DNA of 6,036 bases, from positions 1-6,036 of the forward strand of contig NZ_JADEXF010000252.1 of NCBI RefSeq assembly GCF_015207245.1. Reading direction: 5' to 3'. The position numbers were made by a program, and so were the translations under genes. This DNA is from Nostoc cf. edaphicum LEGE 07299 (GTDB lineage Bacteria; Cyanobacteriota; Cyanobacteriia; Cyanobacteriales; Nostocaceae). Every line of letters begins with the position of its first letter. Position 1 is the first letter of the stretch. Shown here in pieces: positions 1-5,658 of the stretch. The notes under the pieces were generated by a model. That model saw only the letters and a program-made list of their open reading frames with translations. It was not told where the DNA came from and searched no databases.

Positions 1-237
1 CTTACCAGGGGAGAAAACTTTGGCACAATTGAATCAGTGAAAGCCGTTGAGGAACTGAATTCACCAGTGACAGGCACCGTTATAGAACGGAATGAAGCCT
101 TAATTAGTTCTCCCGAAGAAGTGTCAGAAGACCCCTACGGGGAAGGGTGGTTTTTGAAAGTGCGCGTCAATGACCCTGGCGAAGTTGAAGATGCCTTGAC
201 AGCTGATGAGTATCGCGCCCAAGTAGAAGGGGAGTAG
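1..237 (+). CDS. gcvH: Glycine cleavage system H protein, 3' part (5' end off-window)
   Basis: GcvH is the small lipoyl carrier of the glycine cleavage system. Its lipoyl-lysine arm takes the aminomethyl group made by the P protein and shuttles it to the T and L proteins. The visible 78 residues read in frame from base 1 with no start, so the gene begins outside the window. They contain the lipoylation motif ESVKA, with the modified lysine at visible residue 14 (codon 40-42). The usual [17 protein letters not shown] strand-turn segment and the [15 protein letters not shown]-terminal domain signature follow. H proteins are normally about 125-130 residues, so roughly 50 are missing. A GTG at 37 is in frame but cannot be the start, because conserved family sequence precedes it. 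It ends in TAG, 180 bp before gcvP on the same strand. In relatives gcvT is often nearby, but that cannot be seen here. Confidence 0.95.
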   Translation, partial: LTRGENFGTIESVKAVEELNSPVTGTVIERNEALISSPEEVSEDPYGEGWFLKVRVNDPGEVEDALTADEYRAQVEGE

Positions 238-270
238 GAGTGCTGAGTGCTGAGTGCTGAGTGCTGAGTG
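238..270. repeat. Heptamer tandem repeat GAGTGCT, 4.7 copies
   Basis: Four perfect copies of GAGTGCT plus GAGTG start directly after the gcvH stop codon. Degenerate period-7, G-rich sequence continues to about 300 (for example GGAGTAG at 281-287). This matches the class of short tandemly repeated heptamers known from intergenic DNA of heterocystous cyanobacteria. Copy number is likely to vary between strains. No function is evident. Confidence 0.9.
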
Positions 271-284
271 GAAGAGTAAGGGAG

Positions 285-328
285 TAGGTGAGTGGAGGAG
301 GTAATTAACAATTACTCTTATTCACCTA
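285..328 (+). repeat. Imperfect inverted repeat in the gcvH-gcvP spacer
   Basis: GTAATT (301-306) and AATTAC (310-315) pair around a 3-nt loop. TAGGTGA (285-291) pairs with TCACCTA (322-328) outside them, with a few pairs and mismatches between. The RNA could fold into an interrupted hairpin after gcvH. No T-run follows, so it is not a convincing intrinsic terminator. It could instead be an RNA-processing or stability element, or only a by-product of the repeats. Confidence 0.5.
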
Positions 329-345
329 TCCAATATCTTCCGAAT

Positions 346-366
346 CCCCAGTCCCCAGTCCCCAGT
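346..366. repeat. Heptamer tandem repeat CCCCAGT, 3 copies
   Basis: Three perfect consecutive copies of CCCCAGT lie about 50 bp before the gcvP start. CCCCAGT is a heptamer familiar from tandem arrays in Nostoc/Anabaena intergenic regions. Its sequence differs from the GAGTGCT array about 75 bp upstream, so two unrelated heptamer arrays share one 180-bp spacer. Confidence 0.9.
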
Positions 367-405
367 TTAAGAGTATTTATTGCAAAATATGAAATAGTAC
401 CATCT

Positions 406-410
406 GGAGA
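406..410 (+). promoter_or_regulatory. Ribosome binding site of gcvP (supports GTG start)
   Basis: GGAGA lies 7 nt before the GTG at 418. An in-frame TAA at 412-414 closes the frame just upstream, so GTG 418 is the most upstream possible start. Site and spacing fit that start well. Confidence 0.75.
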
Positions 411-417
411 GTAATTT

Positions 418-3330
418 GTGGTATTGAACGCCCCTATTCTCAAGTCTCATGAGCAGCAAGTGCTGGACGAAAAAAGTCAAAATTTAAGTAGTTTTGTGCC
501 AAGACACATTGGCCCTAACTCCGATGATATTCAGCTTATGCTTAAGGTTTTGGGGTTTCCCAGCCTGGATGCCCTAATCGACCAAACAGTTCCACAGGCA
601 ATTCGGCTGAAGCAACCGCTAAAGTTACCAGCAGCAGAAAGTGAGTATGCAGCACTGGCATCGTTAAAAAAAGTTGCAGCCAAAAATCAGATTTTCCGTT
701 CATACATTGGTATGGGCTATTACGACAGTATTACCCCACCTGTGATTGGGCGTAATATCTTAGAAAACCCAGGTTGGTATACTGCCTACACTCCCTATCA
801 GCCAGAAATTGCTCAAGGGCGACTAGAAGCCCTGCTGAATTTTCAAACCCTGATTATTGACCTCACAGGTTTAGAAATTGCCAATGCTTCGTTACTTGAT
901 GAAGCCACAGCCGCTGCTGAAGCGATGAGCCTAAGCTATGGTGTTTGTAAAAATCAGGCAAATGCCTATTTTGTCTCTGGTGACTGTCATCCCCAAACCA
1001 TTGACGTGTTGCAAACACGCGCTCAACCATTAGGGATTAAGATTATTGTCGGCGATCATCAAACATTTGATTTCGATCAACCAATTTTTGGAGCTATTCT
1101 GCAATACCCTGCAAGTGATGGCACTATTTATGACTACCGCGCTTTTATAGAAAAAGCCCATGCTAAGGGTGCATTGGTGACGGTAGCAGCAGATCCTTTA
1201 AGTTTAACTTTGCTGACCCCTCCTGGGGAATTTGGCGCTGATATTGCTGTAGGAAGCACTCAGCGGTTCGGTATTCCTTTGGGGTTTGGCGGGCCTCATG
1301 CGGCATATTTTGCTACGAAGGAAGAGTATAAACGGCTGGTTCCAGGGCGAATTGTGGGAGTATCAAAAGATGCCCAAGGTAAGCCTGCATTACGTCTCGC
1401 CTTGCAAACCCGTGAACAGCACATCCGCCGCGAAAAAGCTACTAGTAATATCTGTACTGCACAGGTGCTGCTGGCGGTGATGGCGAGTATGTACGCGGTC
1501 TATCATGGGCCTACTGGACTGAAGCAAATTGCCGAAAATATCCATTCTTTGACGGTGTTATTGGCAGAAGGACTGAAGCGTTTGGGTTACAGCATCAGTT
1601 CCAAAGATTTCTTTGATACGCTGCGAGTAGAACTGGGAAGACGCAATTTAAAAGATATCTTGGCAGCTAGCGAACAACTTCAAATTAACCTGCGGGTTTT
1701 TGATGCAACTACTGTTGGTATCTCACTAGATGAAACAACTACACCAGAAGACTTAATCGACCTCTGGCAGATTTTCGCTGGTACAGATGATTTACCCTTC
1801 ACTTTAGAAGAATTAACTTCTTCCTCATCCTCACATCTTCCTCTCTCCCGTACAAGTAAATATCTTACTCACCCAGTTTTTAACCGCTATCACTCAGAAA
1901 CTGAGTTGTTGCGCTATCTGCACAAGCTAGAAAGCAAGGATTTATCGCTAACAACATCGATGATTCCTTTGGGTTCTTGCACAATGAAGTTGAATGCAAC
2001 TGCTGAGATGATTCCGGTAAGTTGGGAGGAATTTGGCAAGATTCATCCATTTGCCCCTGCATCACAAACGCAAGGTTATCAAATACTGTTTGAGCAACTT
2101 GAGGCATGGTTAGCTGAAATTACTGGTTTTGCGGGAATTTCTCTGCAACCAAATGCTGGTTCTCAGGGCGAATATGCTGGACTTTTAGTAATTCGTCAAT
2201 ATCACGAAAATCGGGGCGAAGAACATCGCAATGTTTGTTTGATTCCCACTTCTGCGCACGGAACAAATCCAGCAAGTGCGGTGATGTGCGGGATGAAGGT
2301 GGTGGCTGTTGCCTGTGACTCACAAGGTAATATTGACGTTGTTGACCTGAAGGCGAAGGCAGAAAAACATAGCAATGAATTAGCTGCCTTAATGGTGACA
2401 TATCCCTCAACTCACGGTGTCTTTGAGGAGCCAATTCAGGAAATCTGCGCTGTTGTCCATAGTCATGGTGGACAAGTTTACATGGATGGGGCAAATATGA
2501 ACGCCCAAGTGGGAATTTGCCGTCCTGGGGATATTGGCGCGGATGTCTGTCACTTGAATCTGCACAAAACCTTCTGTATTCCTCATGGTGGCGGTGGCCC
2601 TGGTATGGGGCCTATTGGCGTTGCATCTCATCTTGTGCCTTTTCTACCCGGACATCCTGTTGTTACTATCAACGACTCAACTCAGCACTCACATATTGGT
2701 GCTGTGGCAGCTGCGCCTTGGGGTAGTGCGAGTATCTTGGTGATTTCTTGGATGTACATCGCCATGATGGGTGCAGATGGTTTAACCCAAGCTACCAAGG
2801 TGGCGATTCTCAACGCTAACTACATTGCCAAGAAACTGGAATCATATTATCCCGTTTTATATCAGGGGAAAAATGGTCTAGTTGCCCATGAATGTATTTT
2901 AGATTTGCGATCGCTCAAAAAATCAGCTGCGATCGAAATCGATGATGTTGCCAAGCGTCTGATCGATTACGGTTTCCATGCGCCGACAGTCTCCTGGCCT
3001 GTAGGGGGTACAATCATGGTGGAACCTACAGAAAGTGAATCTAAGCAAGAGTTGGATCGTTTCTGTGATGCGTTGATTGCTATTCGTCAAGAAATTGCCG
3101 AAATAGAAGTTGGCAAGGTGGATATTCAAGATAATCTTTTGAAGAATGCACCCCACACTGCCGAAAGTTTAATTACCGGGGAATGGCAACATCCCTATTC
3201 TCGCGAACAAGCTGCCTATCCTGCGCCTTGGACTCGTGAATATAAATTCTGGCCAGCTGTTGGTCGCATTGATGCAGCATTTGGCGATCGCAATTTTGTT
3301 TGTTCTTGTCTGCCAATGGATGCTTATTAA
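418..3330 (+). CDS. gcvP: Glycine dehydrogenase (aminomethyl-transferring), glycine cleavage system P protein
   Basis: This PLP enzyme decarboxylates glycine and transfers the aminomethyl group to the lipoyl arm of the H protein, whose gene lies immediately upstream. In cyanobacteria the pathway feeds one-carbon metabolism and handles photorespiratory glycine. At 970 residues it is the single-chain (fused) P protein of normal length. The N-terminal half (about 28-460) opens with PRHIGP and carries the family segments YIGMGYYD and [21 protein letters not shown]. The C-terminal half (about 480-960) carries [14 protein letters not shown] (514-527), SAHGTNPAS (612-620) and the PLP site [17 protein letters not shown], with the Schiff-base lysine at K717 (codon 2566-2568). 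The GTG start is fixed by an upstream in-frame TAA and a GGAGA site. The frame is uninterrupted. Two HIP1 octamers fall inside the gene, at 2907 and 3284. It probably shares transcription with gcvH, although the spacer is long. Confidence 0.98.
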   Translation: MVLNAPILKSHEQQVLDEKSQNLSSFVPRHIGPNSDDIQLMLKVLGFPSLDALIDQTVPQAIRLKQPLKLPAAESEYAALASLKKVAAKNQIFRSYIGMGYYDSITPPVIGRNILENPGWYTAYTPYQPEIAQGRLEALLNFQTLIIDLTGLEIANASLLDEATAAAEAMSLSYGVCKNQANAYFVSGDCHPQTIDVLQTRAQPLGIKIIVGDHQTFDFDQPIFGAILQYPASDGTIYDYRAFIEKAHAKGALVTVAADPLSLTLLTPPGEFGADIAVGSTQRFGIPLGFGGPHAAYFATKEEYKRLVPGRIVGVSKDAQGKPALRLALQTREQHIRREKATSNICTAQVLLAVMASMYAVYHGPTGLKQIAENIHSLTVLLAEGLKRLGYSISSKDFFDTLRVELGRRNLKDILAASEQLQINLRVFDATTVGISLDETTTPEDLIDLWQIFAGTDDLPFTLEELTSSSSSHLPLSRTSKYLTHPVFNRYHSETELLRYLHKLESKDLSLTTSMIPLGSCTMKLNATAEMIPVSWEEFGKIHPFAPASQTQGYQILFEQLEAWLAEITGFAGISLQPNAGSQGEYAGLLVIRQYHENRGEEHRNVCLIPTSAHGTNPASAVMCGMKVVAVACDSQGNIDVVDLKAKAEKHSNELAALMVTYPSTHGVFEEPIQEICAVVHSHGGQVYMDGANMNAQVGICRPGDIGADVCHLNLHKTFCIPHGGGGPGMGPIGVASHLVPFLPGHPVVTINDSTQHSHIGAVAAAPWGSASILVISWMYIAMMGADGLTQATKVAILNANYIAKKLESYYPVLYQGKNGLVAHECILDLRSLKKSAAIEIDDVAKRLIDYGFHAPTVSWPVGGTIMVEPTESESKQELDRFCDALIAIRQEIAEIEVGKVDIQDNLLKNAPHTAESLITGEWQHPYSREQAAYPAPWTREYKFWPAVGRIDAAFGDRNFVCSCLPMDAY

Positions 3331-3341
3331 ACTGAAGTGAA

Positions 3342-3381
3342 GAGTTAGGAGTTGTGAGTTAGGAATTAAAACTCCTAACTC
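3342..3381 (+). repeat. Heptamer-derived palindrome downstream of gcvP
   Basis: GAGTTAGGAGT (3342-3352) is a perfect 11-nt inverted match to ACTCCTAACTC (3371-3381). A second copy, GAGTTAGGA (3356-3364), can pair with the same right arm around an 8-nt loop, giving two competing hairpins. The left arm has period-7 structure (AGTTAGG / AGTTGTG / AGTTAGG), so it looks built from tandem heptamers. It begins 11 nt after the gcvP stop and could protect or help end the gcvP transcript. It lacks a following T-run. Confidence 0.7.
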
Positions 3382-3398
3382 CTCTAATTGCAATACAG

Positions 3399-3424
3399 TA
3401 GGGGCATACAGATGTGCATCCCTA
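3399..3424. repeat. Degenerate interspersed palindrome (TAGGGGCATAC / GTGCATCCCTA)
   Basis: The two 11-nt arms (3399-3409 and 3414-3424) surround a 4-nt loop and pair with two wobbles and two mismatches. The layout, TAGGGG...CCCTA around a short core, resembles palindromic repeats scattered through Nostoc-type intergenic DNA. That resemblance is from memory and was not searched. Confidence 0.5.
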
Positions 3425-3440
3425 TGATGGGGTATTTTTA
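3418..3440 (+). terminator. Weak candidate intrinsic terminator for gcvP
   Basis: ATCCC (3418-3422) and GGGGT (3429-3433) can form a 5-bp stem with one wobble and a 6-nt loop. It is followed by ATTTTTA. It is the only stem plus T-run on the + strand shortly after gcvP, but the stem is short and competes with the overlapping palindrome at 3399-3424. Confidence 0.3.
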
Positions 3441-3476
3441 TTCGCTGGAAGTCCCTAAGCATTTTTTCCTGATCTT

Positions 3477-3486
3477 TGCAGAACAA
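3477..3486. repeat. Left 10-bp direct repeat (target-site duplication) of the miniature element
   Basis: TGCAGAACAA abuts the left terminal inverted repeat. An identical copy abuts the right terminus at 3626-3635. Exact duplication with exact abutment on both sides is the signature of transposition. Confidence 0.85.
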
Positions 3487-3625
3487 CAATACGGTTCAGT
3501 TAAGGCTAAAACTCTTTGTCAAAGTCAACTTTTTTAACGTAGACGCAAAGCGGCTTGCCGAAGGCTACCGCAGAGGCGCAGAGGAAACAGAGAGAAGAGA
3601 AAAAATGCTTAACTGAACTGTATTG
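3487..3625. mobile_element. 139-bp miniature inverted-repeat transposable element (MITE)
   Basis: The left end CAATACGGTTCAGTTAAG (3487-3504) and the reverse complement of the right end (3608-3625, CTTAACTGAACTGTATTG) agree at 17 of 18 positions. The pair is bracketed by perfect 10-bp direct repeats. The 103-bp interior has no coding frame of note, so the element is non-autonomous and would need a transposase supplied elsewhere. A 10-bp duplication and ends closing in TTAAG recall IS231-type members of the IS4 family, which are known for 10-12-bp duplications; that assignment is inference. The nearly intact ends and perfect duplication suggest a fairly recent insertion. It sits between convergent gcvP and phoD and breaks no gene. 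Nezha is a previously described cyanobacterial MITE; whether this is related cannot be judged here. Confidence 0.85.
3537..3584. repeat. Interspersed hairpin/octamer repeat inside the miniature element
   Basis: The interior holds GCGG-CTT-GCCG-AAG-(GCTA)-CCGC (3550-3571), a stem of 4 + 3 bp with a GCCG loop and a 4-nt bulge. Two perfect tandem copies of CGCAGAGG (3569-3576, 3577-3584) overlap its right edge. Sequence of this type (GACGC...GCGGCTTGCCGAAGGCTACCGCAGAGGCGCAGAGG-like) is, from memory, common between genes in Nostoc-type genomes. It looks like a separate repeat captured by or nested in the element. Confidence 0.6.
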
Positions 3626-3635
3626 TGCAGAACAA
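3626..3635. repeat. Right 10-bp direct repeat (target-site duplication) of the miniature element
   Basis: TGCAGAACAA, identical to 3477-3486 and directly adjoining the right terminal inverted repeat. Confidence 0.85.
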
Positions 3636-3650
3636 AGGTATCTAAATTCT

Positions 3651-3710
3651 GAAAATGAAAACACAGATAGAAACAGGTAAATATTGATGATTTAACTGTT
3701 TCTATCTGTG
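3651..3710 (-). terminator. Probable intrinsic terminator of phoD
   Basis: CACAGATAGAAACAG (3662-3676) and CTGTTTCTATCTGTG (3696-3710) form a perfect 15-bp stem. Four more pairs follow inside a single mismatch (3678-3681 with 3691-3694). Read on the - strand it begins 33 nt after the phoD stop, and TTTTCATTTTC follows the stem directly, as expected of a rho-independent terminator. On the + strand no T-run follows, so it favours phoD over gcvP. The stem is AT-rich for a terminator. Confidence 0.7.
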
Positions 3711-3743
3711 ATTGTCTAGTTTCAATACCTGGGAATTAAACGA

Positions 3744-5333
3744 TTAAGCTTGTTGTATTTCTGGACGACCATCTTCAACCACAAATGAAGCCCGCTTACT
3801 AATCGTGCCATTTGGGGTTGTGACTTTTGACATAACCAAATAGTCTGTCTTCCAGGTTGTGGGAGTCAAAGCACAGCGCACATATCCCCGTTGATTATTG
3901 TAGAACTTAATGTGTGGGTTATCGGGTAAGTAAGCTTCAACGTTGGGGTTGCTGTCTGCTCCATCGCCACCGGAGCTAATTGAGGTAGCGACAAATTCAC
4001 TGCCAACTGTGGCGGATTCTGGCTGATCAAAGTTAGCCTTCAGATTCATCGCCCAGTTAGAATGCACATCACCTGCCAAGGATACTGGATTAGAAGGCTG
4101 GCGCTGTCCGAGGAAAGCCATGAGGCGATCGCGCGAAGCCACATAACCATCCCATTTATCCATGCTGTAAGTTCCACCTTCTCCTGGTGTTGTGTCTCTT
4201 TGAGCAATCGGTACTTGCTGCGCCAAAACATTCCACTTAGCTTGTGAACTATTTAGACCATCGAATAACCAATTTTCCTGCGCCTGACCGGTAATCGTTG
4301 CATTCGGATCTAAGTTTTCTGGGCAACGTTCTTTAGTGCCATCACCACAGGGCTGATCGGTTCGATATTGGCGGGTATCTAAAACATGGAAGGTGGCTAA
4401 GTTACCAAAGGAGAGCCGACGGTAAAGTTGCATATCGGGGCCAACGGGACGCGAGAAGGGGCGTAGTGGCATATGTTCGTAGTAAGCTTGATAGGCAATA
4501 GCCCGCCGTTGGAGGAAAATTGCCCGATCCTGATCTGGTTCAGTATCAATTTGTGAAATGTTGTTGGCGTAGTTGTTTTCTACCTCATGATCGTCCCAGG
4601 TGACAATCCAGGGAAACGCTGCATGAGCTGCTTGCAGATTGGTATCGGTTTTATAGAGGGCGTGACGGTTGCGGTAATCCTCTAAGGTAAAAATTTCTGA
4701 ACCATTGTGTTGTCTAGGGCGATTTTCTGTGATTCCCCCTTCGTAGATGTAATCGCCCACATGTACTACTAAATCGAGGTCATCTTTAGCCAGATATTTG
4801 TAGGCAGTATAGTATCCCTGCTCATAGTGCTGACAGGAGACAAGGGCAAAGTTAAATTTACTTAAGTAGCTATTTGCTAAAGGCGCTGTACGAGTGCGAC
4901 CGATGGGGCTAGCGTCTTGGCCGACAAGAAACCGATACCAGTACCAAGTATTAGATTGCAGTCCTTCTACCACAACTCGAATTGAATGAGCTAGTTCTGG
5001 GGTTGCCAGTACCGTACCTCTAGAGACAATACGTCTCATGTCTGGATCGGTTGCTACTTCCCAGCGAATTGGCACATTCACAGGTGGCATTCCACCTCCG
5101 TTTAAGGGTTCAGGAGCCAGACGAGTCCAAATCACTACGCTGGTAGGATAGGGTTCACCCGATGCAACACCCAAAGTGAAAGGATAATTGGAAAATCTGC
5201 TTCTAGCGATCGCTCTTTGAGAAGAAAATTGGTTAGCGATCGCTAAACCAGATAATGCCCCTGCCCCAACAATTAAGTTGCGTCGTTTGATTCGACTGTG
5301 CAGGAACTGCTCAAAATTCCGGTAATCTACCAT
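3744..5333 (-). CDS. phoD: PhoD-type alkaline phosphatase/phosphodiesterase, Tat-exported
   Basis: PhoD enzymes release phosphate from phosphomonoesters and diesters outside the cytoplasm, using Fe and Ca in the characterised Bacillus enzyme. This 529-residue protein has a twin-arginine signal: IKRRNLIVGAG with R17-R18, a hydrophobic stretch to about 33, and a possible A-I-A cleavage site at 41-43. A PhoD N-terminal beta domain follows (about 51-150), then the metallophosphatase domain (about 160-510). Metal-site motifs are intact: SCQ (C167), HVGDYIYE (D194, Y197), TWDDHE (D247, D248, H249) and GDVHSNW (D422, H424). C329 and C337 could form a disulphide. The ATG is preceded by AGGAG at 6 nt, and an in-frame TAG at 5337-5339 excludes an earlier start. 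It is convergent with gcvP and downstream of a PEP-CTERM gene on the same strand. Phosphate-starvation control is likely (see 5472-5490). Confidence 0.95.
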   Translation of the reverse strand: MVDYRNFEQFLHSRIKRRNLIVGAGALSGLAIANQFSSQRAIARSRFSNYPFTLGVASGEPYPTSVVIWTRLAPEPLNGGGMPPVNVPIRWEVATDPDMRRIVSRGTVLATPELAHSIRVVVEGLQSNTWYWYRFLVGQDASPIGRTRTAPLANSYLSKFNFALVSCQHYEQGYYTAYKYLAKDDLDLVVHVGDYIYEGGITENRPRQHNGSEIFTLEDYRNRHALYKTDTNLQAAHAAFPWIVTWDDHEVENNYANNISQIDTEPDQDRAIFLQRRAIAYQAYYEHMPLRPFSRPVGPDMQLYRRLSFGNLATFHVLDTRQYRTDQPCGDGTKERCPENLDPNATITGQAQENWLFDGLNSSQAKWNVLAQQVPIAQRDTTPGEGGTYSMDKWDGYVASRDRLMAFLGQRQPSNPVSLAGDVHSNWAMNLKANFDQPESATVGSEFVATSISSGGDGADSNPNVEAYLPDNPHIKFYNNQRGYVRCALTPTTWKTDYLVMSKVTTPNGTISKRASFVVEDGRPEIQQA

Positions 5334-5471
5334 TCTCTACTCCTGGCTAACAGGTAAGTTAAAGTACAGCAACAGCTAACACAAAGAAGGTAGAGTAATA
5401 GTAGGAAAATTTCGTAATTATTCCCTCATAGCAATTCTTTATTAACACCCATAGAAATAACCCCACCACCC

Positions 5472-5490
5472 TTGTTAAGGAGAGGTTGGG
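5472..5490 (-). promoter_or_regulatory. Candidate Pho box upstream of phoD
   Basis: On the - strand the sequence reads CCCAACCT-CTC-CTTAACAA: two octamers with an exact 3-nt spacer (11-nt period). Each matches the CTTAACCT repeat of the cyanobacterial Pho box at 6 of 8 positions. It lies about 138 bp before the phoD start in the same orientation. A poor -10-like TTATTT follows 11 nt later (5455-5460). The whole stretch also resembles a degenerate copy of a C-rich palindromic repeat (CCACCCTTGTTAAGGAGAGGTTGGG), so the match may be chance. Confidence 0.35.
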
Positions 5491-5493
5491 AGG

Positions 5494-5506
5494 GCTTATA
5501 ATAAGC
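5494..5506. promoter_or_regulatory. 13-bp palindrome GCTTATAATAAGC with -10-like core
   Basis: GCTTAT and ATAAGC form perfect 6-bp arms around one base. The - strand reads TATTAT within it (5/6 match to TATAAT) and the + strand reads TATAAT. It may be a promoter element or operator for phoD. No good -35 hexamer was found at the usual distance. Confidence 0.3.
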
Positions 5507-5629
5507 AGCTTCATAGAGAATTGGTACGAGCAAAATCAGATTTCAAGTTCCAACTTTTCCCTCTACTATCTATGTGTTAGATGTTGTTTCCCCACATAAA
5601 AGCCTACTAGTAAGAGATTAATCCTTGGC

Positions 5630-5658
5630 AAAGAAATTGTTAATATCAACTTAACCAA
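5630..5658 (-). terminator. Weak candidate terminator of the PEP-CTERM gene
   Basis: On the - strand TTGGTTAA (5658-5651) and TTAACAA (5643-5637) pair with one bulged G around a 7-nt loop, followed by TTTCTTT. The hairpin overlaps the stop codon at 5646-5648. An alternative longer pairing joins CCTTGG (5660-5655) with CCAAGG (5628-5623). The stem is A/T-rich and weak, so readthrough into phoD is possible. Confidence 0.35.

Larger units (their letters stand above)
5334..5645 (-). other. Intergenic region upstream of phoD, no gene
   Basis: This 312-bp space separates the PEP-CTERM gene from phoD. Reading toward phoD it holds, in order, the tail of a terminator-like hairpin (5630-5658), a 13-bp palindrome (5494-5506), a C/G-rich stretch with a candidate Pho box (5472-5490), and the phoD ribosome site AGGAG (5340-5344). 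I saw no open frame with gene-like character and no RNA gene. Confidence 0.6.

Noticed and set aside
238..366. Heptamer arrays considered as a CRISPR array
   Set aside because: The repeats are 7 bp and directly tandem, without unique spacers or 25-37-bp repeats.
238..417. Glycine riboswitch controlling gcvP
   Set aside because: The spacer is dominated by heptamer repeats, and I saw no tandem-aptamer-like conserved G-rich core or expression platform. One could exist before the operon, outside the window.
2120..2494. A 124-codon open frame on the - strand inside gcvP, with similar ones at 1880-2107, 2407-2631 and 2923-3156
   Set aside because: All lie opposite strongly conserved GcvP sequence, show no recognisable domain and are low-complexity or atypical in composition. 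They are shadows of the real gene.
3169..3489. A 106-codon open frame on the - strand spanning the gcvP end and the repeat region
   Set aside because: It overlaps the conserved GcvP C-terminus, runs through palindromic repeats into the left end of the miniature element, and has no family features.
3662..3710. The 15-bp perfect inverted repeat considered as a second miniature transposable element
   Set aside because: No direct repeats flank it, the loop is only 19 nt, and position and T-rich tail fit a phoD terminator better.
4046..4247. 61-codon open frames on both strands within phoD
   Set aside because: Both sit wholly inside the intact phoD frame over its metal-site region and have no independent support.
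5345..5386. TTTAAC and GTTAGC motifs just before the phoD start (- strand) considered as a Pho box
   Set aside because: The motifs are spaced 12 and about 17 nt apart rather than 11, and they lie almost on the ribosome site, too close to the start codon for a usual activator position.
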